Shown here: in pieces, positions 53,591 to 64,000 of the stretch
How positions within the stretch are numbered: the first letter of the stretch is position 1
Layout of the letters: each line of letters opens with the position of its first letter
Source of the DNA: Beroe forskalii
Taxonomy: Eukaryota > Ctenophora > Nuda > Beroida > Beroidae
Assembly: GCA_011033025.1 (NCBI GenBank)
Contig: WFMF01000581.1
Coordinates: forward strand, 33,814 to 97,813
DNA: 64,000 nucleotides
Direction: 5' to 3'
The notes under the pieces: model-generated
Database searches by the model: none
The model's input: the letters and a program-made list of their open reading frames with translations, nothing else
What the model was told of the DNA's origin: nothing
Made by a program: the position numbers and the translations under genes

Positions 53591-54309
53591 CTACACAATA
53601 ACCACAAAGTTCCAATTAGCCTCCATTACTTTTCTCAATTTATTCGTCTTCACATTTCTGTTTATTTGATCCCATTTTATCACTATTAAATTGAAAAGTG
53701 TGACTATCATGCAAATAAAGATATATCGTGATATATCGGTTGATTTTTATTTTCAGCTGATTGACAAGGTAAAATTGTGAAATATTAAATTATTTAGTTA
53801 AAGACGTGGAGATCTTCCTTCTGATCTCAATCCATGTTTTTTCGCTTTTCGTGCATTCTTGCTTCTCTCGCCTCTCGCATGCAGTTGGAATCATCAAGTT
53901 CTTATATCGAAGGACAAAGAGTATTAAATGTTAATGCTTAAATCGTAAATAATCTTCTTTGCACGTTTTCCCACCTGTGTTATCAATCTCACTGAAGAAC
54001 ATTCTTGCTAACCTTGCAGCAAGAAGATTAGGAAGCACTGCTAAGAGGTGAGGGCCTGTCATTTATCACCTCTCACTTGCAAGATCACCTTTATCATCAA
54101 TTGATCAAAGATGAGCCAACTGATGGTTCATAGAATGCGAATCTATTTATTTTAAGCAACGTCCTGCTAGGACCACAGATCTGATTCGATTGAAATTCTA
54201 AAAATCGCTTCTGCAGTGAACACTATCCAGGTACGATTTGCCAAGTGTTAGTTCTTTATCAAATGTAATTCATAAATTGATTAAAATATTTTGATGGCCT
54301 TCGTATTTC

Positions 54310-54340
54310 AGCTGCAACATGGATGCTGCAACATGGATCC
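54310..54340. repeat. 14-bp duplication CTGCAACATGGATG
   Basis: Unit II has CTGCAACATGGATG twice where unit I (45563) has it once. It is a replication-slippage marker separating the units. Confidence 0.8.
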
Positions 54341-55717
54341 AGTAAGTTCAATGTAAAGTTAGTAGGTTTCATCGTCGAAATCAGATATAACTGATCATGT
54401 CATTTCATCTTCCTAGTGCTCAGCCCACTGATGATCTTTAGCGCAATTGTGACCATTACCCCCTCGCCCTTTCCGTATATCTTTAAGAAAGTGGGAGTAC
54501 ACTTCTCCCGTGGAAAAATTTCCGGGCTCCACATGGTTATTGGTCGTAGAGTCACGTTGTGGCATTCTCAGTGCTACGGGTATTGCCAAATCATCACTGG
54601 TTACTGGACCAAATGGGGCAATTGGTGTTCTCTAGAGGATAGGTTCATTCAATATATTCCTCAATGCTTCTCCTAAGCCAGAACTCCCAAGGCTAGGGCA
54701 ACTATCTGTTCGATTGAGCTGCTGATCTGCCTTACTGATGCTTGGAGGCGATGCTAATCCCTTCCTTCTCTAATCCCCTTTATCTCTATATTTTCATAGG
54801 TTATTGCTGGTGGTTGCTCTTTGGACGCCCAGATCCCCTGCTGGTGTGTTTTTATTTTGTTTTCAAATTATCTTCTTGAAGGAGACTAACGATACTTTAA
54901 ACCCTAACTGAAAATATATCATCCTGTGTCTCATCATTGTCCATCACTATCCCAGATGCTGAGCAGGTGAGATATACTTGCGCAACACAACACCTTGAGT
55001 TTTCTCCCATCGATTTCTGCCTTCTTCGACTTTTTGTGGTTATTGTCTCTAAGTGAGACTGTGAGAAATGTCGACATGAATCACCTCTAGTTATGAATCA
55101 CATCTAATCATGGTGTGCTAGTTGTTGGTAAGATCCAAAGCTGGGTTGGTTGAAACATCATCACTTCTACAATCATTATCTTTCTTGGGAACATTAGGGT
55201 TATAACTCTGTAGGTAGGTCCGCAGGCTGCATGATGCTCTCATCCTTGATTGTAACTGTGATCTTCCTTTTCTTTCAAATAGAATTTGGAACGGTCCCGA
55301 AGATTTTCGTATCCACTATGAGCTCTTGTAATTGTAATCTGAAGATAGATTGGAGTTCCCTATTGAATTTAAATATCTAACTTTTATATCCTGTGTCTCA
55401 TATCGCCGCTTCATATCAACTTTTGCACGTTCCTTAAACAGCTGGAATTTCCTTTCTTCAGCTGTCAGCCTACATGCTGAATTGCGAAGGAGCAGAAATC
55501 AGTACTTATATGATAGAAATCAGTACAGTAGTAATTTAAGTATTCTGCTACCTGTATACAACATGAAAAAGGCTGTGAAGATAAGAGTCAAGACCTTGGA
55601 CTTGAAAAAAAAACGAATATTCATATGAACATTTTATTTCCACTAACATTGAAGCGAACCTTTCTTCCTTTTTATAAGGCACCTCTTGCATTCTGCTCTA
55701 CTCTACTAGATTAAGTC

Positions 55718-55830
55718 TTAATGAATGAAATAATTTAGAGGCTTGAGTGCAGCTCCGACAAGGAACAGTTCCTTCATCATCTCCTCGTAAGCAGGTCCAA
55801 ACAGCAACTTCTTCGCCTCAGATGCACAGA
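55718..55830 (-). CDS. Candidate terminal exon SEAKKLLFGPA (unit II)
   Basis: Acceptor ATAACCTCAAAG, 37 codons including the stop. It encodes CASEAKKLLFGPAYEEMMKE and LFLVGAALKPLNYFIH. It is homologous to 47674-47789, with the frame and stop position kept. Confidence 0.55.
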
Positions 55831-56699
55831 CTTTGAGGTTATTGTGATTCTAGGACGTCTCGCAAATATATCATTTTTACGTACTTCATTCCTACTATAC
55901 TCATAGCTATGAGTTATTCCTTGAACATGCAAGTTCGACCATTTTCCCATACAGTCTATTAGCATTAGTGTAATACACTTTTAGATGCCGTCTCGAATCT
56001 CCTTTTTCTCTAAAGGGGTCACTCTCTTTAAATCTCTTGTTACTCTCGTTCTCTCTCTGTTAGCGTCATTCGTTGGCTGATTCATTTGTACTACATACTA
56101 ACATACTTGTATACAAACATATTTGAAAATGATTCGTTAATTTCGTTATATTTTCAACTGAATTTGCTTTAAGATGATATGCTTAATGAACTATTTTCTA
56201 AAATTTATGCTTCTTTCTTTGAAAAATGCTTTGAAACTAATTGAAATTCTTCGAGATATGATACGTCATCCCTAAGTTCCATCAATATTTTACAGAAGGT
56301 GTTCAACTTTTCATGATCTTGAAACACTGCTGATACTGGTAGTTTGACATTTTCTATTTATTATTTAATTATTTTTCTGGAAGCTGCAAAGTTAAAAGTA
56401 GACTTGGCTTTCCACAGGTTTAACTGATACAAACTATGAAAATGGGAACTTGTATGCTGTATACATAGATTCATGAACCATTAGGAAAAGAAAAGAAAAT
56501 ATATTAAAAAGGCAAGAAAAGAAAAGGAAAGGAAAGAATAGAGATAAGAGAAAAGAAGAGAAAGAAAAGAAAAAGTAGGAGAGGATCAAGAAAACAAAAG
56601 GGTTTAAGAAAGCCGTTACAAGCTGTCAAGGCTTCTATACCGATAACAGTTAACTGCGAGTGCTCAGTACAGGCTATGCAGTCATCTCATTTCCCGCCC

Positions 56700-57905
56700 T
56701 GGCCAGGGCGGTAACCCCCCGCGGTAAAAAAAAGACTGGCCAGGGGTATAAGTTAGAGATTTGAGTGTCACAGGGTGATATAAGATATAATAATATATAT
56801 CATGATAATTGGGAGCAAATTTAAAACGATGAGATCTCCAGAACAGGAAATGCTAGAGCCATGATCGAGGTCACCTTTTGTTCATCTAAGATGGAAGTTT
56901 GGCTTAGGCTATAAGAGAAATTCTGGTGACGTCATTTTCACGTCACTATGACGTCATCAACTTAGCGAAATTTTATTGCTTTTTTAGCGAAAATAGGCCA
57001 TTTTCGAGCGCATTTTTCACCAATAAGGAAAGGAGATAGCTCTCTGATTTTTCAGAATGATTTTTAGCAAATTCAAAGAGCTTTCAGAAAATCATATGGA
57101 TTATTGGGCTATCTCGATTTTTCATCGAGATATACGCGATTTTTTAAGGTACGGTGAAAAATCGATTTCCAAATTATTGGACAAAACTTAAACGAGTGAG
57201 ATGTCAAGAACTGCGACTTATCTTGAGATGAGACCGGCCAAAGTATGTTGTGCTAAGGCAGAATTGTGGCTTAGGCTATATGGGAAGTTGGTTTGAGCCT
57301 ATTTGGGTGCTGTGATGACGTCATCAAAATCGCGTAAAACCACTAAAATAGCGTATTTTGCAATAGAACGCTATTTTGCGCTACTTTGGACATCTCTTAC
57401 TCAAAGAGTTTTCATCGGATTATGTTTTACTTTGATATGCTGCTTTTAGACCTTGAGATTTAGCTATAAAACGAGTTTCAGGGCGATCGGTTGAAGATTG
57501 TTGTCGTGGGAATCTTCTAAAAATTGAACTGCAAATTGATTGAAATTATGTTTATGACGAAAATATGTACTGTGGTCCTATTCTGTGATACGATGGTGAA
57601 CTGATGATAGTTTCTCCATGTCTCGCAGTGAATAGGGATGGGAAATATACGATGGACTAGTGAAGCACGTGAGTTCACACGGACGTTTTGTAGAAATTAG
57701 GGGATTTGAAGAAATTGACATTTACACGGGATTTTCGACTTGATTATGTTAAAATGAGTTTGAATGTGACTAATGAACGTGAAATTAGATCTGGTTGCCA
57801 TATTTCAGCACGTGAGTACACAGGGACGTTTTGTAGAAATTAGGGGATTTGAAGAAATTGATATTTACACGGGATTTTCGACTTGCTTACGTAATATATC
57901 AATTC
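56700..57905 (-). mobile_element. Unclassified transposable element, copy 2 (inverted)
   Basis: Reverse-orientation copy of 40288-41485, beginning with CCGCCCTGGCCAGGGCGGTA and running through TGACGTCATCAACTTAGCG and GATGACGTCATCAAAATCG to the CGGGATTTTCGACTTG end, where the ~140-bp terminal segment is again present twice (about 57665 and 57800). It interrupts unit II where unit I is continuous. Confidence 0.72.
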
Positions 57906-57999
57906 TAGTAATTCCTAGCTGGGATAACGTAGTTTGGGTCGTCTGAGTAAGTTTGGGTTGATTTTTGTGGGGGTAAAGGGATTTGGGGCAAGGGGGCAA

Positions 58000-59885
58000 G
58001 TTTGGGTCCAAATTTTTACTAATTCAAACTAAAAAATCATAAGATATCACCACCAAAACCGTTGATTGGGTCGTAACCCCGGGGTTTTGATGGACAACGG
58101 GAACCAAAAAGAAAAATTGAAATCCAAACCGGGGGTTAAGACCAACCGTCCAACTTTTGTGTATAAATTAAATAATATCTGCAGAATAGTCAAATTTAAA
58201 GGTAAATTTTAAATAAAAATTTTTTTTATTTATTTTGGAACCCATTCCTATTTTCAGAAAACTGTTGGGATTTTTTAGCAAAAAGATAATTTTGGGGGGT
58301 AATTTTTCTCAATTCTGACCCACTATCCTCGTTTTTTTTTGTTTTTGAGTTGTCCATCTTCCTCTTCCTTCCTTTTTGGGTTATCAATTATAATTTTAAG
58401 AGCACGTGAATAAGTTTGGGGCCCCAAATTTAAATTTTTCTTGCCAAGAAAATATCAAAAGGAAAAAAAGGGTGTGGGCAAAGTCCCTTTTTGGGGTAGG
58501 ATTTTAAAGATTATAACGTTTTAGGGGGGCTTTGAAGTTGTTGACTGCGCAGTAGGTTTAAAAAGGGTGTTTTTGTTTTCATTTGAAATTCAAGATCTGG
58601 AAATAGAGAAGGTTTGGGATCGTAGACTATTTCCCATATCATTTTTCATAAATTAGAAGACGTCTCGTTTTAAATCAATGGTTATAAAAGAAAAAGGGAA
58701 TTTAGAAATTTAAGTTGAACAAAAGCAAAACTTTGAATCGAATTTTGGCCCTGACATTGTTTTAAAGACCTTTGGCGGAATCAATCTTTTATTCTTTTAA
58801 AGTAGGGAAAGTACTGGTTTTAATCACACCTTTAAAAGGGCAAATCATAATTTAAAAATTGCCAACCCAGCTTTAAAAAGTAACCAAGTAATGCTCCTTC
58901 AAACTTTCTCTGAGCTTATTATTTGGTTCAGATTATAAACCCCCAAGGGGTTTTTCTAGTCTTTTTTTTTTGTAAAAGTGAATAATGTTTTTTTCGGGCG
59001 CATTTAAAAATTTTAGCCAAGATTAAGAAAAAGGAAAGATGGCTTTGGAATTTTTAGGGAAAAAAATTTTGTGATCAATTATATCAGTTTAGAATTTTTG
59101 TATTACAACTATTTTTAAATGCTGTGCTTATTTTTTTAAAATTTTTTGATTTTCCCCAAATTCAAATTAAGATTCAAGATGGGAGAAAGGAAATAATTTA
59201 ATAATGGGGGAAATTTTCCCCAGATCAAAGTTTAAAACCTTGAGGGTCGGCATATAAATTGAAACATGTTCCTAATTAGTTTCAAAAAGGGTAAGAATTG
59301 AAGGGTTTGAAAAAAGGAAATTGAATGAATAGGGGGTGTAAAAGACACCCCGGGATCTTTGGGAAAAAAAACAAATTTTGCCCAAAAGTCATAGAGAACA
59401 ATTTTCAAAATTAAAAATTTTTAGAAAAACGGAAAAAAGTCCCTGGTTTTTACGACTGGGTAACTGACGAAGTTCATTTCCCTTTTCCCCTTTTAAAAAA
59501 GTATTTTTTTGTTATAACGACGTTGAATTTTTGCAAAAAAATCCCAACCATCGATGCGTGTTTAAACTTTTAAAGGGGGAGCCGGGGACTGTGTTTCAGG
59601 GCCCGGTTGGGATTAGTTCCATTAAAATTTTTTAAAGGTTTTTTTGTCCCATCATAAACGGACTATAACTGACCTGGGGTAGGGGGAAAATTTCCCTAGT
59701 CTCCCCCTGGGAATTTTCCATGCCTTTTATGTTTTGGGGTTATCCCAAAAATTTTTCCCCCACCCCTTTTTCTGGTCCGTCCCCCCAAGTTCTTCTTTTT
59801 CCGCTTCCTCCTTTTCTTACCCCTTTGGGCAAAATTTTGAAAATTTTGAAATAAAAAAAAAATTGATAAAAATTGTTCCAACGAC
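58000..59885. other. Homopolymer-smeared stretch in unit II
   Basis: Compared with unit I, 59640-59870 is a degraded reading of 50380-50660: TATAACTGAC, TTTATGTTT and CTGGTCC survive among runs of G, C, A and T. At 58045-58160 the foldback element of 39869-40016 is recognisable in corrupted form. Sequence and open frames here should not be trusted. Confidence 0.8.
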
Positions 59886-60175
59886 CATCTAATATTATAA
59901 TAATATAGTATGTTCAACACAAGGCACCGCACCTCTCCGACACTGCTTATCTCCACGTCAGTTCCTCACTGGTGTCACCCGACAGGGATGCTCTGGTTAT
60001 ATCATAACTTGTACGCGTGCTATCACACGACTGTCTTCATAATGGAAAATAGGACTTTGCTAAAGGAAGGGTTAGGTTGGTGAATACAGCTGCTTATACT
60101 ATAATATCTTCAAAATATCCGAAATATGCTAACACATTATTCCCACACTCCTCACATACCTGTCTCACCTTAAAT

Positions 60176-60464
60176 CCAATCACTCTCTCCTCCCTGTGAC
60201 ACCTTATGAGTGGTCCCACTCTGAAGAAATCTCTCAACCGTTCTTCCACCTGTCTCTCTTTTTCGCTCGCACTTGTCCTTCTCTCTTCCTCAGCCTTTTT
60301 CCCGCTTCACGTCACACTCCTCCGTACACTTTTCCAAACACTCCTTCTTTCGCACTATCTCCCGTTTCTTGCGCTGTTCCTGGCTCTTCACTGCTCCCTC
60401 CTCGTCTGTTTCTTCACTACTGTTCCCCCACTACTGTACTTGGAGGGGTTACTATTAAGGTTGT
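60176..60464 (-). pseudogene. Charged coiled-coil exon with frameshift (unit II)
   Basis: Same acceptor (CCTTAATAG) and donor (GTGAGA) as unit I. It reads SSEETDEEGAVKSQEQ, KKREIVRKKECLEKC, then after a frame change KAEEERRTSASEKERQVEER and LRDFFRVGPLIRCHREERVI. The TAG near its start and the frame change leave it broken. The last part shows conserved FFRVGPL-R-HRE-R-IGFK before the donor. Confidence 0.48.
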
Positions 60465-61018
60465 CATGATGATTATATGCCAGTAGCAACAAGAATCAAT
60501 AGGTAGTGAAATTAATTGCAGAATTAAAATTGAAATTCGCCTTTTCCGAGGTTAACTAATGAAATCACACTAACTGCCATCTCCTCACGCGTATCTCAGC
60601 AAATCCCAAGTCACGTGCTCACGCAGATAGAGATTATCACTCTTATCTAATTCGAATGCTCATTAAAATCAGACTTAGGACGAATAACTAAAAGGAAAAG
60701 ACCAAGATAAGAATTTAATCTATTTCCGCCTCCTGAAACTGCCTCCTGCGGGAGGCCTAGGCTGTGGGCTGTCCTCTGTTTCCATGGTGGTAGAGTTTAC
60801 CTCGAGGTACCTGTCCCTGCTTCTTATATTGCTTTGTAACTCTTTTATTACCTGTAATTAATTTAGAATTAGGTATGAACTGTGGTTAGTCACTACCCCC
60901 AAAGCGTATTTTAGTCCCTGGTCAACCAACAAGGTAAGATATTAAATAATCATTGAATCACTTTTAACTTACATTATCTTTAATCTCTACTATCTTGCGT
61001 ATACGCTGATTGCTGAAG

Positions 61019-61128
61019 TTCTTCCAGCGTTTCCATTTAAACTTGGAGACCTATTTGAATCGGATTTCGCCGCCAAGAAACACAAGACAAAACCCAACAC
61101 TCTGAAGATGAGCAAGAACGCTTTCTGA
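61019..61128 (+). CDS. Candidate terminal exon, LPAFPFKLGDLFESDF (plus strand)
   Basis: After the acceptor GATTGCTGAAG the plus strand encodes LPAFPFKLGDLFESDFAAKK and HKTKPNTLKMSKNAF, then TGA. The basic tail and clean stop look like a real C-terminal exon. A 19-bp micro-exon (TCCCTGGTCAACCAACAAG, 60915-60933, acceptor TATTTTAG, donor GTAAGA) joins it in phase. The unit I counterpart is absent. The family is not recognised. It could in principle be the distal end of the plus-strand helicase gene, but nothing specific supports that. Confidence 0.4.
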
Positions 61129-61341
61129 GAATTCATACATTAGACTAATGCGGCAATCATCTGATAATTTGGAAGGCGCTGGGAAGTTCAGGTGATCTAG
61201 AACATTTGGGAAATGAGAATCCTTTTGCTCCCAGAACTAGGATTTGACTTGCTGAAATGCTAACCCTAGTTCTATTAAAGGCACTAGTCGGTTCCCGTCC
61301 TACGGACGGCGAATGAGGGAAGCCGCATGAGTTAAACGGCC

Positions 61342-61870
61342 ATAAGCAACTCCATAGCGAAGGAATTTTGAAAAATCGAAAAATCTATTTTTTTGCGAAA
61401 AAGGACGTGGCCTCCCACGCCCCTTAGGGTGACCCAATAATTGGGACAAAATTCTCAAAACATTGATTCATCATAAGCAACTCGATGGCGAAGGAATTTT
61501 GAAAAATTCGAAAGTTTAATTTTTATGAAAAAGGGCGTGGCCTCCCACGCTCCTCAGAGTGACCCAATCATTCCGACAAAGTCTCAAAATTTTATTCATC
61601 ATAAGCAACTCAATGGCGAAGGAATTTTGAAAAAATTCGAAAGTTTAATTTTTTGCGGAAAAAGGGCGTGGCCCCCACTTCCCTCAGGGTGACCCAATAA
61701 TTCGGACAAAATTCTCTAAATTTTTAATTCATCATAAAACAACTCAATGGCGAAGGAATTTTGAAAATTCTAAAGTTTTATTTTTATGAGGGCGTGGCCT
61801 ACCACGCCCCTTAGGTGGCCGAAAAAATCTCATAATTTTTCTGATTCATTATAAAGTTTTGCAACACGAT
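61342..61870. repeat. ~130-bp tandem repeat, 4+ units
   Basis: CATAAGCAACTC-ATGGCGAAGG recurs at 61342, 61473, 61601 and 61733, each followed by AATTTTGAAAA, AAGGGCGTGGCCTCCCACGC and GTGACCCAAT. Copies drift by substitution and small indels. Unit II only. Confidence 0.92.
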
Positions 61871-62317
61871 GAAAAAAAAGAATTTCGTGGCCTAGTTGAA
61901 AACGAATCGCCAGCCATAAATAAATAAATAAATAAATATATATATATATTAACAACACGCATTATATATAGTAAGATAAGAAGCTAGACTTGCTGAAATA
62001 AGCTATGATCCAGTTTTCCTCCTTTTGCATAGTCTCTTCGGTTGTAGGGCAGAAAACGGAGTATCTGTCGTCCATACTCTCAGAGAGGAAGTTGATAACA
62101 CGTTGTGTGTCCTGGAGGCTATAGTTTGTGTGTCCTGGAAGCTATTACTTTATTAGTTTGGATTTGATTTCTTCCGCACAATCTGTTACGAGAGAATTGT
62201 TATAACAAATACAAATAACAATCATTATTAATTTAAATAAATTTCATGGAAAATGACTAAAAGACAAATAAAAATAGTTTATGACGTGAAGATGTGAATA
62301 TGTTTACTCATATTCTC

Positions 62318-62541
62318 TTAAGACTTGACCAGGCATTTCCTGGCCATGACGCTGCTACATCTCACGCTGCAATGACAGAATGATATGAGACAAACATACA
62401 GGGCACTGTCCCTGGTATCCGCTGGTATAGCATTCTTCTGCCGCGGGATTTCTTTCTTTTTACGTGTTGTCCAGCGCTTGTTTATGGATGGCGTGTGCTG
62501 ATACTTCTCTTCAGCCGCCAAAATCGCTTTTTCTTGCCAGA
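62318..62541 (-). CDS. Candidate exon, Lys/Arg-rich (minus strand)
   Basis: After CAATAAG the minus strand reads WQEKAILAAEEKYQHTPSIN, KRWTTRKKKEIPRQKNAIPA and DTRDSALYVC, open to 62318. The acceptor context and the leading TC resemble the SEAKKLL exon pair. The 3' limit is unknown and no second copy is seen. The basic central part could be a nuclear localisation signal. Confidence 0.33.
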
Positions 62542-62929
62542 CTTATTGTCTTCTCAGGCATTTGAACTCTTTGTAGTGTGATATTGGTGTTTTCACGGGA
62601 TTATGTCCTCGGTTTGCGTACACTACCCTCACAAAGGGTTATTTGTCTTTTATTGAATGTATTATTTAATTTAGAAAGTTAGAAGCCCTTGGAGGTACCC
62701 TATATATGGGGTTGACAACAACGAAGTGTCAAGGGCTTCGTGGAGTCTTTTCTGCTATAAGCTATCACTAACTTGATTCGTCTGATAACTGTGTTTACAG
62801 TTATCAGAACCAATTATCAGCCAAACATTGTGTTCTTCTTGCAGTGGTTTTTCCTTTTCCCCTCTCTCCCCCCTCTCTCTCTTATGACTGCTGATTGTCA
62901 TCCCTATGGAGCCCAAAGTTCATTGTCTC

Positions 62930-63600
62930 GAGAGCCACATATGTCCTTCCGGAACATGGCATTCGTTGCTGCTTGTTCCAATGTAAGAAAAATATGCATG
63001 CAGTTAACTACCAGCTATGCATTCAACTCCTGTATGAAGCTGTAAGTCCTCTTGTTCAATAAATAAGCCATTTCTGAGGGATTGACTGCACATTGAATGG
63101 TTGAATGTTTACTATAGAACACACTTCCATTGCACCAAGAATTGAATTATCTAATGCCAATTTAGATGTTTATTTAAACAAATCTAGTTATAAATAATGA
63201 AAATGCATCACATGGTGAGAGGTATAATAATTTTCAATTGTTGTGATTCCACCGTTATGCAAGGATATCCCTCCCGTCTCACATATAAATAAGAAAATAA
63301 AAAATAACGAAAATGGAGGACATTTGTTGTCATCTGTTGTGGCTCAACACTACCTACATATTATCAATTTTTTGGAAGTGTCCATGCTTGCATGATGGAG
63401 TTAGCTACGTCCTGATCATGCTCTCGTTCTGCTCTTTTAGCCTTTGGTGGTATGCGCCTCTGCCATATCCTCAATACCGTCTCACAGTAGTGAGTCATGT
63501 TATTCCTTCCGTAACGTGGTATTAGTCGCTGCTTGTTCCAAACAAAAACAATATGCATGCAGTTAACTAACAGATATGCATTCAACTCCTGTATGAAGGA
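62930..63600. repeat. Unit-end sequence, internal partial duplication
   Basis: The segment around GCATGCAGTTAACTA and TTCAACTCCTGTATGAAG occurs at about 62995, 63555 and (unit I) 52270. The copy at 62930-63050 is a shorter, more diverged duplicate. Confidence 0.7.
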
Positions 63601-64000
63601 TTAAATCATCATGTTTAATAAGTTAAAACAAATCAAGCCAACCTGAAGATTTAGATGAGTCTTTGATTTGTTTTACATCTTTCTGATCAGAGTTTATTAT
63701 CTGAGAGAGTTTTTCACACAAGCCTTTAGAATTTTCCTTGACTTTTAAATTCAATCTGAACCAAGACTGTTGAACAGATTTTCCTTAAATATTGTATATC
63801 TGCTTATCTGATGTGTACCATCATAATATTATCTGATGTGTTCCATCATGTGTATAATATATTTTAACTGTTGAATTTATTAATTTTCGAAGCAACATCA
63901 AGCATAGAAGAACCATATAATATCATGGTAGGGAGGGCTTAGCCACCCCTACTTTAACCAATTCATAATTCATCCATATCCCCCCCTAGTCATGAAAAGC

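Larger units (their letters stand above)
52790..64000 (-). repeat. Segmental tandem duplication, unit II (~11.2 kb, runs to the window end)
   Basis: Second copy of unit I, with an inverted transposable element at 56700-57905, a smeared stretch at about 58000-59880 and a 2.8-kb block at 60535-63340 that unit I lacks. Its last 650 bp match the last 670 bp of unit I (52066-52735), which there lead straight into the next unit. Confidence 0.88.

Noticed and set aside
1-64000. CRISPR array or bacterial defence islands
   Set aside because: The tandem repeats here lack unique spacers of constant length, and the genes are intron-bearing eukaryotic genes.

Overview
This is nuclear DNA of an invertebrate metazoan. 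The genes are split by GT-AG introns, and there are tRNA-derived SINEs, MITEs, long minisatellites and a satellite array, with no bacterial-style operons. I cannot name the species from sequence alone. Most of the 64 kb is repetitive, and the confident coding content is a few per cent.

Layout. (1) Positions 1-18801 are a satellite array with a monomer of about 352-354 bp. The assembly of this part is poor. Positions 1147-6157 are satellite whose bases have been smeared into homopolymer runs, and a fixed 100-N gap lies at 17101-17200. The array is interrupted at 7149-16137 by an 8,989-bp element with terminal inverted repeats (TIRs) and a 6-bp target-site duplication, ATGGAC. Inside it are several minisatellites, a SINE, a dead LINE reverse-transcriptase fragment and a nested Merlin-like DNA transposon. 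(2) Positions 18802-23700 hold a hAT-type MITE with a perfect 8-bp target duplication, a small secreted-protein gene on the minus strand, a 28-bp minisatellite, and the last exon of a mitochondrial ribosomal protein L12 (bL12m) gene. (3) Positions 24348-35124 hold ten consecutive plus-strand exons of a ZRANB3-like SNF2 annealing helicase, covering the whole two-lobed motor. An intronless class A GPCR sits antisense in intron 2. The helicase gene shows two unusual tandem duplications touching splice sites: a tripled 3' end of exon 8 with its donor, and a 1.5-1.8 kb duplication that starts exactly at the 5' edge of exon 10 and left the second copy without an acceptor. I could not find the downstream part of this gene. 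(4) Positions 38950-42200 hold decayed minus-strand exon copies of an unrecognised gene, a foldback element, a 15-bp minisatellite and a transposable element. (5) Positions 43190-64000 are two head-to-tail copies (about 9.6 and 11.2 kb) of a segmental duplication. They carry small minus-strand exons whose reading frames are kept between copies by in-frame indels. The end of the second unit suggests a third begins just past the window. Unit I gained two foldback or MITE insertions. Unit II gained an inverted copy of the element at 40.3-41.5 kb and contains another homopolymer-smeared stretch (about 58000-59880).

The recognisable genes share no pathway: mitochondrial translation (bL12m), replication-fork remodelling (ZRANB3-like), receptor signalling (GPCR) and a secreted orphan. 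The window mainly shows how satellite, minisatellite-bearing transposons and tandem duplication remodel a gene-poor region.
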